NCBI GenBank assembly: GCA_020086605.1
Contig: JACBWW010000017.1
Span: 10,790,424 to 10,854,423 of the forward strand
DNA: 64,000 nt
Source: Lanius collurio
Taxonomy: Eukaryota; Chordata; Aves; Passeriformes; Laniidae
Direction of reading: 5' to 3'
Shown in pieces: positions 24,601 to 38,789 of the stretch. The notes beneath the pieces were generated by a model. The model saw only the letters and a program-made list of their open reading frames with translations, made no database searches and had not been told where the DNA came from. Both the position numbers and the translations under genes were made by a program. Position 1 is the first letter of the stretch, and every line of letters begins with the position of its first letter.

Positions 24601-27600
24601 AGTCAGCTGATAAATGTTTCTATTTTAACATATCCAAGTCCCGAGCAAACTCATTCGAACTACAAATTAATGAGCTGTCTTTAAGAACTCAGAAGTAATT
24701 AATTATTTAATAAAACGCATTTCAAAACTGCTAAATCAAATAATGTTTTCCTTTATTTTCTCAATTTTGTAACACAAATTCAAAGAACCTTACTCAGAAT
24801 TTGAGGGTTTTTTTCCATCAACTTTTTCAAGATGGAAAAGTCTGATGTGAAACCAATGAAATGATGGCAGTTGATAACTTAAAAGAAATTTGTCAATATT
24901 TGGAAAACTACAGCATATATATTAGAGGGGGTGGCGTTGGTGTATATTTTGAACTGCTGAATGTGGGAACAAATACGACAAAGAAGAGAGCTCTCACCCA
25001 GTAGAGCTGGATGGGCTGTGTCATCTTCAACGCTCAAAGGAAAACAGAGAAAATAAAGGGTTGCTGTAGGTTACCACTGCTGCTGTAAACCCCTTTAGAA
25101 TCATGTACATTGCTTCCACATGGCTAGCAACCATGAAAATATTTTGCTCCAAAATATGTTATTGATTATATTTTAACATTTTTAAGATAATCTTATAAAT
25201 TTCAATTTCTGTGTTATATTTGTACCTCTGTCCATCATGAGATTCTTGTAGATAGGTGTCAAATCAAATACTGGAGTATAAGTGTCATGTAACAGTCTAA
25301 TACATTCCACTACAATCTCTGTGTTACTGTCAAGGAGAAGAACTGATGAAGTCAAAGACAGAAAATACTTTCATGCACCAGTCCCCAGAAGCCAAACACA
25401 CTGTGCTCAACTGCTGAACATTAATTTATGGAAGGGTTCTATGGTTCACTACAGTTTAAGGAAGCAAAACTCATTAATACATTCAAACATGGGAACTAAG
25501 AATACCCAAGAGCCAACAGATTGGTCTGGAAATAAAGGAAATATTTTGTTTCACCTTTTAATCTAGATTCTTTTATGTTTGTATTTGCCTCTCAAGAAAC
25601 GATGAGAAAAGTTAAAGTGAAACATTTTCACAAAACTGAAAAAATAATAAGACAGGTAGGAAAACAAAAGAACCTCTTCTCCTGGAATTAATTTCTCCAA
25701 GTTTAAACAGCTGCAGTTCAGGTTATGAACAAGACAGTTTTCTCACTGAATTAAGCTAAGTGTCAATTGCTAACAGACAGAGAGCACTAACACAGCGATA
25801 CTGTAGTAAGAAAAAACTATTAAATTCACCTGTCCAGTGTATGAGAAAATGTATTAACCTCTGTCCTCATTTACCTCTGTTTCTTCTGAAATGTTTTACC
25901 ACTGTATTAAGTTTACAAAACTCACTTCAAGATTGGAACAGGCAAAATGCAATGTAAATTTGCAGGTAGTGTGATGACCAACATCTTGGAAAACAAATAC
26001 CAAAGGACTCTACCATCTAGCTGCTTTAGACTGAAATCACCAGGAAAATACATCTTGCTGTAGCTGGGCTGAACTCAGTAATTTGATCTGTTTCTCCTGT
26101 ATTGGGTTTCTACCTATATACTGTAAAACAAAGGGAGATAGTTATCCTGGTTGATTCCTGATACTGTATTAGCCAGAAGGAAAAAAAAAAAAAAAAAAGT
26201 ATGATTTCTTTAGCAAATGACAAGCATAAGAATCATATCCCATCCCATCCTCCTTCAAAAGCACCCTTTCTTCCAAGAATATGAAGGAAACCTGCCTGAA
26301 GGCTGGATGAATTTAGGATTTATGTGAGTGAAATACAAGGCTTTCTATTCAGCTGGAGAGGAAAGAAATAAAGCAGCCACTGAACACAGACATAACTCAG
26401 CATGATCATTAGAGGTGCTGTAAATTAGAGTGACATAAGGTACTTTCATGGCAGAACCTAAAGTATTACCTATGAGAGCCTGGCTGAATTCTTACCTCTC
26501 TCTATCATGGATTTCACCTGCAGCAAGTGGGTAAGAATCCTTATCTATTTTTATAAATATTTTTAGTAACTTCAGGTTAAAATTATTGTATGAATTAGCC
26601 CCGTGAACGCCAAAGACCTGGAATGCAGATGCAGCAGTTTTCCCTTGTCTTTCAGAGATTAATTGAGGTGGATATAATTCCTTAGGTTTATCAAACTCAC
26701 CTTACCTCCAAATATGATCTTTTCTTAAACTTGCCTGCTGAATACACGATTGCTGCACTTCTCTCTCTTTGCTGATCCATATTTTCATAATTTCATTTTT
26801 TAAGGTGCTGCTGCAACTTCTTCAGTTTCTTCCATTCATGCAAGACTTTTCCTTTTTTTATATATTTTTTTTCCTTAAATCACTACTGCCAACTTCTGTA
26901 CTAATTCATCAGTTTCAGTAATGAACTTGGAAGGTAACACCTAATGTTGCCTTCACTTTTAAGTAATTTTTTAGCCTTTCTTAGACAGACATTCAGCATT
27001 CTTTTCATAGTAATGTCAGAAACACCAATGTGATACTCTTATGCATTTTTTAAACTAATTTTCCTTGAAAAACTTATGTCTTGAATACCAATAGATTTTG
27101 CTAAGTTGCTTGTTAGCCTTTGAAGCTTCCTATTAAAGTATATATTATAAACATATTTGCATTGAAATTCTGTTGCTGCTCAGGTTCATTTCAATGCATA
27201 TAAACACTTTCTAAATCCCTTTTCAGCTGAAGAATGTCCTCAGATTCTTTAAATTTTAATATTGTTTAAGCTTCAAGTCAAATATACACTTAAAATCTGT
27301 AACACAGCTACAGCAAAGCACCTTTAAATATAAAAGTAAAAGTATAAAAGTGGTGAAAACATTATTTAAAGCTTTTCAAATGGCATAAACTGAAAATAGA
27401 AAAGTTGAATTAAGCTTTTATGAGAAATTACTTAAAATTTTCCCTAATTTTAAAGTTCCTCCATTTTTAAGTTAAAACCTGCTTAATATTTTGAATTAGA
27501 ACACCTTCCATAAAAATAATTACACAAGTTACAAAAGGAAAGTCTAAAATGAAAGTTAAGAAAGACAAATTAATATTCCAGGATATATAAAAATTTCTCA

Positions 27601-30600
27601 TACTTTTAAAATTTGTGTATTGTTAACTTTACAGAAGTTAGTACAGAGGACACAACAGATCAAATTTCCATTTCTTGCCCTTTTTTCTAAGCTGCTGTAT
27701 TTTAGTATTCCATCAATGCTTTTGGTATGTAGGGGATATTTTTCAGTGTTCCAGTTTAAAATATGGGCAAGCTGTAACCTTGTATAAGATTACAGAGAAT
27801 CAGTAATTCATCTCATCCAGTTACATGTCTACATTTGAATTAGTCTCTAATTAAATTTGTTTGACTTTCTAGCAAGTGGAAAGAAATGGAGGTTTCTAGA
27901 ATGCAATTAATCTTGCCCCGAAATAGGTCCTTAAAACAGTTCAGATAAATTGTTCATTAGAAATGCCTGATTATCTCTCTTAATTATGAAAAGAGTTTAG
28001 TAGACCAGCTCAGACACAAATGTCTGTGTGACAGACCTCCAATGTTATGAGAAATTAATCTTATATTTCCCATTTCTTTGAAAGAGGAATAGAGGAGTCC
28101 ACTAAGGGGATTTTACCACCCTATGGGAATCTATCCTTTTCATTTTCCAAATTTAAAAGTGTTGTTCCTTTTAAGAAAGGTATCAAAACAGCAACTTAAA
28201 AAAAAACAAAAAACAAAAAACAAAAAACCACCAAAAAAACCATAATAGGAAAGTAAAAACAATACATATATTGATATTCTTGATAGAAATAATTTTCCAA
28301 AATCAGTACTTATAATGCTTCTTCAGCTTTTCCTCAACGATTTATTTTCCTCTGATTCAATTATCCTTTGGTAAGTGAAAACTCTGCTGCAGATACACCA
28401 ATTACAGCAACACCTTGACAAACCAATTTATTTTGAAACATCTAGATTAAGTTTTACCCCATAACAAGCAACAGACAGCTTTGCCTGAAGGAGAAATGTA
28501 TTTTAATTTGTCCTGAAATAGTTTTGTAGGTAAATGGATCAGTAACGATTAATATCTGAACATACACCGACACCAATCTATAACTGTCCTCATGTAAAAA
28601 TAACAGCCATGCTGCTGCAGAGATTAAAGGTGATCCTGCATTAAAGGCCTGCACTGTCTCAGTGCTGAGAGACTTTAGGTCATTCACATAAGCTCTCCAT
28701 GCCTCAGTGTCCCCATCTGCCACATGAATATGTCTGCTACTTCACAGAGACATGGTAACATTAATTAATGTTTGTAAAGTACTCAAATACTATAGAAGCC
28801 ATAAATAAAATACACTCTATTCTAGTTGAACGTTGTGATGTTTATACTGTGATGCTGGTAATGAAAAATGCATTCACAGAAAAAAGACCCACTAACAGTG
28901 AATGGTCTTTACATGCTCACTGTGCAGAACTGTCTGTGCTATTGTACAGAAATAACACAAGTGCATTGCTATGCACATAAATCATAAATAAATCATGACT
29001 ATAAACATAAAAAAAACATATCAAAAGCACATTTAGGATGTAGAGAAGATGAACAGAAGGAGACATGATAAACTATCTGTGTGAAAACATTTTTCTCATG
29101 GAAGGGAAGTGATCCTGGAAAGAACAGTAAGTGGAGCATCCTTAAGTTGTGCTGCTTATTTCTACAATGAAATAGTGAATGTCTAAGTAAAAAATGAATA
29201 CACAGTCTAACCATAGCAGGATTCAGATTATACCCACTTTTCCCTCTTTCTGCATGTCAGATCTATAATATAACCTATTTTGAAACACTGATGGGGCAGG
29301 TTGTGGGCATGGAAGACATGATGGTCACAGGAGCAGCTCCGAGCCTTTCAGCAGTGTCCTTCTCCAATCTCCTGGCCAGAGATGCCCAGGTCTATTTGTG
29401 TAATTTCCCTGAAGAGATCACATTGTTCCAGTGTCTGTGCAGCACCAAGAGCCACAAAGCTTTCCATGATGAGTGTGGAGGAGTCTAATTATTGTATTAT
29501 CTGCATAATATCTAATGATAAGCAACTAGCAACAGGACAAGCTTAAGGTACAACACTGTAGTGCAATGAGCTCATTAACTGAAAATTTAAGTAACACTCC
29601 TTGACACACACGTCTTTTCTATTCTGAGTGTTCAGCTCCAGTGAGAGAGAAATCATCCCTGAATAAACAGAAACCCCATCCCTGTCATAATGTCCACAAT
29701 AAACAGAGTAACATTTGCACAATAAATTGGGTAAAGCAAGAGCAAATAATCATAACTAATGGTTTTAAGATGCAAAAATATATAATCTTTGCAACTGCAT
29801 GTTTATTGCAATCCATTCACTTTTCCTTATACTGTATCTTTACTAAGATATAAATCATGCAACCAGGCAAAGAGATGAATGTGATGACTCATTTTGAAAA
29901 GGTGGTTGCTGAGCAGCTTGTAAAAACACATGGACTAGGTATTCAAATTTCATATTTAATACAACAAGGAGCATAATCCTGGACAGATTACTAGGCTGGA
30001 TGTTAAGCATTGAACGTGGACATGCTGCATTTAAATACTTATTGTTGTGTGGTCAAGTACTTGCAGGTTAGGAAATGGCCATAACTAAATTTGCACTTAC
30101 AACTTCAATTCCTGCTTCTTTGTACTTCACATGTCATAGAGTCTCATGGAAAAAATTGTATGTCATCATGTACCTGAAACCCCTTTTCTTTACAAAATGG
30201 GAATCCCTAAACCAACTGCTGTTGATAACTTAATTCAAATTGTTGATATACATTACACAACTCGCACACAATGCTTTGGAAATAGATTATCACTGATGGC
30301 TTTTTCCTCTTTCTTTATAATGCAGGTCAACTCTGTGAGTACTTTAAAAACATTAATTCATGCATTTTCAGAGACACTCTGTATGATGGATGAGGTGATG
30401 GTGTAATTTTATACACGAGTGTAAAGAGAGAAAAGTCAGTAATGTCAACCTAGTTTGAAAGCCCAAGGTGAGCTTTGATTTTTTTTCCAGTGTTTGCAGT
30501 TTGTGTGTTCTGGGTTCCCACTGACTTCACTTGTTACATTCCCAAATTCACTTTTGACCTTCCACCACTTTTCCAGATTTTACTATAATAACTGGGCCAG

Positions 30601-31850
30601 GATCATATGGGAAGATAGTTCTATTGGGGGGCTGTGCACCTGCATGAACTCTTTCTTTTTTTGAGGCACATTTCTGCTTCATTTACTTAACATTCAGTTT
30701 ACATATTCTGAAATTAAATTATCTGGGAATATCAGAGACAAATTCATTCCATGAAGACCAAGTTTCATCTAGGGATCATCTAGGAAAAGTGCAAAGTGAC
30801 CTCCTATTTGCAGTTCTCCAAATGAAGGTTGCACACACAATACTTTCTCAAACAAGAAATTTGCAACGTTAACATGTCTCTAAAACTGGGCTTTGTGTGT
30901 CAGATTTTATTTTGCTTTAATATGAATATAATTTTTTAAACATTTAAAGAAAAAAAGAGAGAAATATAAACATGTTCTACTTTCTCTGCCCTGCCTCTCC
31001 AGAAATTTCATCAAGTGTAAACACAGCTATACCCACATAGGTTCTGAACAATACTGGATCATTCAGATTGACAGCTCTAGGGAACTGCCCAGCAGCTTTA
31101 TGCTGTTTTCTACACAGAGAAATCAGAAATGAGGTCACATATCTTTTCACTGATTTCAAAGCTATTTGATGATGGCAGATACACATATTGACTTCAAGAA
31201 TTATGGATTAACGTCAAGCTCCCAGAGGGGTTTCTCCTTCTTCCTTTGACATTCAGCTTTTGGGTTTTCCTGCTAACCACATTCTCTTTGTCTTCTTTAG
31301 TATGCAGCTGCCCAGCAGACCTGTACTCCAGTCAGTCTGCAGCTGCAAGTTCTCCACTTGATAGTGTTTGAACAAGGAAAGCCTCAGACATTACCCACAG
31401 TCTCAGTTCTATCACCACAGTAACTTTCAATACCATTAAATAAATGCTGGGTATTCTGCTGAGCTCTGGAGTCCTCACACTAAGCCACCTCTTTGCTAAG
31501 CCAGCAGGGAGGCAGGCATAGAGAAACAGCTGTAGGGATCCAATTATTTCACTTCCTACAAGGCACAGCAGAGTAAGAATCTAATTAATATATAGGAGAA
31601 TGCTACATATAGATACAATAACTCTAAAAATCATATGCCATACACAATTGCCATAAAGAAATCAAAACAATAAAATTGGATGGCTTATAGTTAAGGAAAA
31701 TCTATTAGTATTTACAGAACATATAGGAATTGTTTTTCCCAGACTTACTTGGCCAAAATTTGATGGCAGTCCTAAAAATAGCAAATTTGCAACACTAATA
31801 TCAGAGAGGTTCTGCTGCCACATTCCAAATCCCTGCTCCAAAATGTGACA
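21635..31850. other. Intergenic, no gene recognised
   Basis: About 10 kb of AT-rich sequence. Open frames are short and none resembles a known protein. Simple features are an 18-base A run at 26181-26198 and an A-rich (CAAAAAA)n tract at about 28198-28242. A slightly GC-richer 65-codon frame (29291-29488) has no recognised homology. No exon of CCDC7, the gene between ITGB1 and EPC1 in human, was recognised on either strand. Confidence 0.55.
28198..28242 (+). repeat. A-rich simple repeat (CAAAAAA)n
   Basis: Several CAAAAAA units in tandem followed by CCACC and more A runs. This is low-complexity sequence. Confidence 0.8.
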
Positions 31851-31854
31851 ATAC

Positions 31855-32760
31855 TAGAAGTGATCGTTCAAAAGTCTCAGTACCAGGGAAACTGAATGTG
31901 AGAAACATAATCCCTTCACAAAGTGTCCCAATGTGGCGCTGGGAACTCTTAAGCTCCTAAGTCTGACCTCCATCTTGGGAAAACTATTGGTAGAAACTAT
32001 TACAGATGTAATGTTCAAGATGGATAAATATAGTGTACCTGGAGAGAAGTCACCATCATTTCTGTAAGTGTACACTGGGAAAATAAAGTGCAATTGCACA
32101 TACATAAAAATGGGTTCTAAGTCACTATAATTCCTCTTCCCTCTCCTGAAAAAAAATTTGATGTTATTGTAGTTAATTCTTCAAAGAGAAATAACTCTTA
32201 GAATTAAGTAAATAACATTAAAATCTATTGGATTATTGAAATAAAAATCAGCAAAGGATAGCAAGCCAAGAAAACTGAAATTCAGAAGAAAACGTAATTG
32301 CCCTGCTGTATACATGGATCTTGACTACTACATCTACCTCTGGCAGTCCTACCTCAGAAAGAATAAAAACTTAGAAAAAGGACAGAGAAAGGTGAAAAAG
32401 ATAGCAAGAGGCACTGATCTGCTGCATTTGAAGCAAGAACTTGATTGTAGTTTTCTCCAAAATACAACATATTTCTCCAAAATCTGGCAGATACAGTAAA
32501 GTCATAGAATTAGAATTAGGAATGATGGCAGAATGTGATTTGAAAATTATCACTGTTTCTAAAATGAAAGAGGGCAGATTAGAAAATCAATCAGACATTT
32601 GCAAATGAAGTCCAACTGGAAATAATTTCTATTATAGAAATTAAAAATATAAATGGCTTTTAAATATGCTTCACAAATTCATGGAGGGTATGTCTGTCAG
32701 TAAATAATGAGCATCGGGAACCAGATGCAGAAACAACTTCCCTCCCTCACCACCCATCAG
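31855..32760 (+). mobile_element. Ancient CR1/L3-like LINE fragment
   Basis: Sense-strand decayed LINE. AAGTCTGACCTCCATCTTGG followed by GAAAACTATTGGTAGAAACT (about 31958-31998) is the SLTSILGK-h-E motif of CR1/L3 ORF2. About 32290-32440 follows the ORF2 C-terminal region ([28 protein letters not shown], here very worn: YYIYLWQSYLRK, then EKGQRKVKKIARG). AATTCATGGAGGGTATGTCT near 32676 matches the 3'UTR of old CR1 families. It has multiple frameshifts, and some internal sequence appears to be lost. The boundaries are approximate. Confidence 0.6.
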
Positions 32761-35700
32761 CAGCTCAGGTCGTGTCCACCCTGCAAGGATCACCCTGCAA
32801 GTGGCCTGTTTCCCATGTCACTCCCCCGGTGTCTGCTGTCCCCAGGAGCTGACTGACATTCCCCACCACTCACTGGCTGGTCCCACTTTCTCACCTTACT
32901 GAGCCAAACACACAGGAGCCCCCACCAGGGAAACAAGGGACAGCATTCCCAGCCCCGCGTGGGGCCGAGATCCCTGCACTCCTCGTGTCTCTCATTGTGT
33001 AGTGGCTATGTTTGTACCCCAAAGAAAACATTTCACTGCTACCATGAAAACTCTCCTTTTCCCAACAGTTCAGAACTACAGATCCATGGAGATGTCTTAT
33101 TCTCCAACATGTTTAAATTCTAATTTATTATGCTATGTTATTTAAAAGCATATTTAGTTGAACATGTAATACTACCTTTGTCAGGAAATACATTATAGTG
33201 CTCAAAGTAATGCAACCAGGCTTCTCACTGATTTCCCAAGTTCTATAAATGGGGTGAAGTGCATTTGAGAAAACATTTTATTCAAACACTTTGGTAGCTC
33301 AGGATATGATTTTAACTAGGTAAACAAACTGTTAATATGATGATGGAGCTAGAAGAATATTTATACCACCAAACTGATGGCACTTTGTTATAAAAACAGT
33401 GTAAGTAATAAAACCTTAAAATTATAAAAAATAATAGAATGACAGAAGCCGAGTCTCCACTGCAGAACTTCTCTGCGCATTTGTTTTCTGTAGGAATTTC
33501 TTCAGAGAGGGTATTAATATGTTATCTCTCTGATTTAATGGAATTAGTAGGAGTTTAATGCATTTACATACATGAATATCACTGGGATTTCACAAAACTC
33601 TGATTGTGATTAAATATTTGAATTATGAACACAAAAAGCAGACCGACATAAACAGGTTCTTCCTTTGTCAGATATGATTGAAGCTGGCCAGCAGGTTCAC
33701 AAATTAGAGATGGACTGCAATATATGACAGTAAAACTGAATTTCCCCATGAAACCTCCTACAAAGCCCAGTTGAAAATTTAAGGGAAAGTCTGTAGAGCA
33801 GAAAGGAGTTCTGAGGCCTGGAATAAAGTAGATGAGCTGAAGTAAAGGCAATAAAAAGACAGTATTAATTGAGTAAAGAGAAAGGCCACAGAAGTATTTA
33901 AAGCAACTATTCACTCCAAGGAACATCTCAGATTGGCCTTGCTCTGAATGGAAAGGAAGTTTTGCTGAAATAAGACATTTCTGAAATTCAGAAGTGTCAA
34001 ATGCCATTGCTCATTTAGCAAACCACATGCCCAATGATGAACTGATGGTTTGAAGTATTTGTCAGATGCTGCCCAAATATAAGTCAGCTTCAAGAAGGCC
34101 TCTGTATGTACAGACATAAAAGAAAACTTAGAAAATAATAATCTTGCATTTACCTGTAGCCATCTAGTAATGATACTTCATTACTAAAGTAGACACTTGC
34201 ACACTGCATTAAAACTACTAATATGACTTTGATCTTCTTGACAAGTTTATCTGAAATTAATGAGATCTTTCATGTTGGTACTGGTCTGAGTGACTGCAAA
34301 GGAGCTGACAAATTGCTCTTTACTTTTTATTAACGAATCTTCCTCTTAAACTGTATCATTAGATTAAAAAGTACATTCTTAGCAATTTTACATCCAAGTG
34401 TACCAATAAAATCCATGTATCAATGAGAAAATAGGCATAAATGGTGTATTTTAATGTAGGATTATGCCAATTGGATCTGGAGGACCTCAATTTTCCTACT
34501 TATTAATTGAATTTGTGCAAAGAGCTTGAGCTGAAAAATGTATTGACTTAATATATGGAAATTGTAAACAATTATCGTGCTACATAAAATTCATTACGTA
34601 CTTTTAGTTTAAATATAATTAATCTTTCATGAATAACATAAATATGTAATTTATGTATTTCTAGGATTATATACTTATGCAAAGAACTCTACCTAAAATC
34701 TTCTAATGCAGCTATACAGAATAAAAGTGTTAATCAACCATCAATCTGAAGTGTTAGAAAGGTGGAGCAAAAATAGCTTATAAGCAAAGTCACAAATCAA
34801 AAATAATAAATACTAAAATAATAATAAAAACTAATAATAAAATAAATAATTAAACTAAATAATAAAATAATAAAATAATTAATATTATATTAAAATAATG
34901 GTATAATATATTATTATAACTAAACAGAAACATTCATGTTTTTTGATAAAATTCAATCTTACCTGAAACTTCCCAAAAAGATTAGCATTTTTAATATCAG
35001 TTTTAAGGCTCATATAAAAGAATATTCTTAACATTTCTAGCCCTTTGACTAGAAATACTTCACTACACAAGCCAACTCCTTAGTCACATGTTTTTTAGAG
35101 CATCAGATTCTCCTTTCATTTTATATTTTACTCCAGGAGAATTCTTGCTATGAAACTTACATATGTTCAATCTTTTCTTCCTTCCTTTCCAAGATGTTAA
35201 GCTGATTAATACTGTAGTAATAAAGTCCCTTTAGTTTAATGCTGGCCCAACAGTCTCCCAACTCCGTTTGGTGTGTTGGTGATAAATGAGGAAACTCAAT
35301 GAAGTGTGAGTGGGTTAACTGGTGATTGATCAAACGATATCCAGTATGTAAAAGGAAAAATGTGTTAACAGTGGGGAGAAGGACTTTTGGCTCAGAAAAG
35401 AAAATGAGACTAAAACCAAGTAAACCCATCTAACCTGCTTTTTTTTCATAGTGACAGAAACATTTATAACTATCGTCTCTGACAAATGTCTTAAGTCTAC
35501 CTGAAATAAAGGTCTGTGCTAAAGCTTTATAAAAAGCAACTAAGAAGACCATGTGGGAGTTCAGCTCTCTCTTGTGTAAAATAATTGACTTCAGGTCAGT
35601 GGTGAGTTCATAGTGCTTGTGAAGTACTTTGCATGAAAGCATTACCAGTCTTATAAAGAACTTCCAAGCAATATGAGCTTAGTTCTTAGTTCACTTTAAT

Positions 35701-38700
35701 TCTTTACAACAAGAATGTAGAGATATAAATGTTGGTGAAACTACCTGATATTTTTGAGCCCAGCTTAATCATCATTATTTCTTCATGTCTGAACAAAAAT
35801 TGCTGTATGTCTATTTGCATCAACTGATGTAAGTTGTTGGCCAACAGTAGATGCTAAAGCCTTACTGCTGATTCTCACAGCACTTCCCTCTACCACACAG
35901 AAGTCATCAGTCTGCATGTGGGTGTTCTGGCATTAGCTCAGATACCCCACGTGGCAAACACACAGAAGGTACTTCAGTGTTTTTAACATTTTGTTTTCTA
36001 GTCAAGTAACTGTTGTATGCACCTGATGCCACTATCTGCTTCCACATAAATGCACAGCTCTAAATATGAAAGTTTTCTTTGTCATTCACATTTGAAGTGA
36101 TACTACTATAAGCTGCTAGGTACAGGAGGGTGGACATCAGGGTTCACATTACAATTTGAGAGGTTGAGAAGGCTCCAGTCCAGTTACAACTCAGTGGCCA
36201 ATACTTTGGTGCAGGGATTGATTAAAGCAGCCAGTGGAAACAGGGATGAGAAAGGAAGTTTCAAAGCTGTTACCCATGATCAATACATGTGCTTCACACA
36301 CATTGCACCAGGCAATATTGGCACAGGACATGGGCTGCAGCAGTCCTAACATCTTCAGTAAACCAACAGTTATGATGATGTGATTCAAAAGAATACATAA
36401 ATTAACTCAGAAGAGAGTATTTCACTAGTCAATCATGGAATGAAAAGCTCTGGTATATGATTTCATTGCAATCTGAGTCAGAAATAATTTTGGGGGGACT
36501 GAAGGCATCCCAGCTCCTTATGAAATAAGACCATGCTCTAATGCTCCAGCCATTTTATCTCACTACCCATCCCAGGCTTCAAACTGTTCTTCAGCAGCTG
36601 GAGTTGGTATTGATGCCAAGCCAGTACTGAATGGATGGGCATGAACCTAGAATAGGAAAAAAGAAATATGGCAAAATGTGAGGCATAATCCAAAGCCACA
36701 GTTCTTATTCTCAAGCCACAAGGTCTTTGTTTGATACATTTGGCTGCCAGCAAAGACTAGAAAATTAAGATTTTTTTTACAGTTTTATCAAAGGAGTTTT
36801 ATCACTTGAAACCTATTAATTACACCAGCACACACTGGGGCCAGAAAATACGGTGTTATAGGTTAGAAAACATACTCAGTGATGGCAGGTTTCTTTGGGT
36901 TTTGGGGTAGAATTGGCACAATGTATTCACAGTAAAGTAGATATTATTTTCAAAATTTTTTACCAGATACTAGTCTACTGTCTAGAGCCAGTCATTGGCA
37001 ATGTGAAACCACACGTAGAACAGAATAATGACTTTAATGTTATTAGGGAACAAAACAGTCTAAACCCTACGTAATGCCAAACTTACTGTTTAAAAAGTAT
37101 CATTGGGTTGAGTGCAAAGGTTACTGAGATATGTTTTGGCAAAGATTCTCCAAATAGATGCTTGAGATTGTTTTGTACATTTGTACATGTCTAGAGACAT
37201 GGAAGGAACTTTAGCTTATTTTTCCCAGGGATGTTGATTCAAAGATTCTGAAGCAGAATGAACAGCAATACAGCATGGTATGAATGTTCAGGACTATTTT
37301 TCGATCTCATTTTTCAATTTTGATTTTTTGTCTTCATATTTTATAAGCTGCTGCTCTTGGTCCCTTCCTTAGATTGCCAACATTATTTCTCACCTTTTGA
37401 TTTGAGTTGCACAGGAAGCTTTATAAGACTTACACTAGAGTTTGTTTTTCTTTGTCATAAAATCTTGTAGACTCAAGGAAAATTTTGTCCCTTGGGTAAA
37501 TAAATTTTTCGTCAAGTTTTCATGCAGATAGGAAAAAATGGCACTTAAAAGAGTTATAAGACTTGGCCTTTTAAACAACAGGCTTGTATGAAACCTACAG
37601 CATGTAAAATATTACAAGTTTCAAATGAAAGATATTAAAATTAATTTCTTTCTAAGCTGCTCTCAGAACAAGAGACAAGCTGAAGGGGGGATATAAGCAG
37701 CTTCAGGGCTGCTTGAGCTGTTCCCTAGAGGTTGCTATTATGCCATGTTGCCATCTAGGGATCACGAGAGTGCAATACCCATGGGCATGCTCCGACACAT
37801 TCAGGGCCTGGAAAAACATGGTCGTATTTTGTATGTATTAATTTCAAGGATTACTTAGACAGCAGTCCCATCTGCTATTCTTCCTCCTACTCTTGCATTA
37901 TACAAAGAAGGAGTTTGGATCAAGACTGACCCAAAAATATGTTGTCAGTTTAGGGAACATCATTAGTTACCACTCAGGAGTGGTAATCTCTGTATTCAAG
38001 AACAAATGAGAATCCTTCAGAGTTCAACTGAAATAGGACACTAGTATTTATTTCCCTCTCTGTAACTTGAAGCTCTGAACACATTATCCCACACTTTAAG
38101 TCTGTGATCTGCCAAATACAGTTTTAAAATTCTAGAAGGCTGTAAATCTTATCTTTTCAAGAGAAGAGAAAGACAAAATAGTACAAGCAGAGTGTTGCAA
38201 ATGGTAAGAAACAGAAAACTCTTATGGGGAAAGAACAGAAGACATGCAATGCCTGCAGAGCAGGGAGAAAAATAGCAGTGAAGGTCATGACAAGAAAAGT
38301 AAAATAAAGAGCCATGCAAAAGATGAAAAGAATAGCAAAGCTTCATACCAGAGCATGCAGGGCACACAGTAGCCCTGAGAGGTACTAAGAACACGAAGAG
38401 AGTCTGGCTGGCAACAGAAGGATGTGAGCTACTCTTGGAGAGATAAGGGACATCTCTATCTTCTGGAGGAAAAGGTACCATAGACCCTGGTACCTTTGGC
38501 ATGGGAAAAGGTCTGGGAAATTTCTGAGATAAATAAACATGAAACTTGGCTGAGTGAGGACTGGAGAGATGTAATCAGTGCTCTGCATGTGCACTGAGCA
38601 CACTGAAGCAGGCAAGCTTAAAGAGACTTTGCTAGGGTATAGTCAGGAACAGGATCACAGTGAAAGTAATTCAGGATTAAAAAACAGTGGATGAACTAGT

Positions 38701-38789
38701 TTGAAGAGCGAGATAAATGTGGTTTATGGCAATAACCAAAGCTGGGAAGAAAAGGAGTCCCTAGTATAAAGTACAGCAGTGGAGCATGC
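32761..38789. other. Intergenic, no gene recognised
   Basis: AT-rich sequence. Its first 240 bases (to about 33000) are clearly GC-richer and unclassified. An AAT-rich low-complexity tract lies at 34795-34920. A 142-codon - strand open frame (33579-34007) and a 117-codon one (38149-38502) have no recognised homology and no supporting signals. Confidence 0.55.
34795..34920. repeat. Imperfect (AAT)n / (AATAA)n low-complexity tract
   Basis: About 125 bp is built almost wholly of AATAAT, AATAAA and TAATTA units with no G apart from one GG. It is a degenerate microsatellite. Confidence 0.85.

Noticed and set aside
29291..29488. 65-codon + strand frame in a GC-richer patch as a possible retropseudogene
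   Set aside because: The peptide was not recognised, and there is no poly(A), target duplication or parental match that I can name.
33579..34007. 142-codon - strand open frame in AT-rich DNA
   Set aside because: No recognised homology, motif, splice context or promoter. This length is possible by chance in 64 kb read in six frames.
37735..37775. CTCF-like site (GCCATCTAGGGATC)
   Set aside because: It matches only part of the CTCF core and cannot be told from chance without a matrix scan or binding data.
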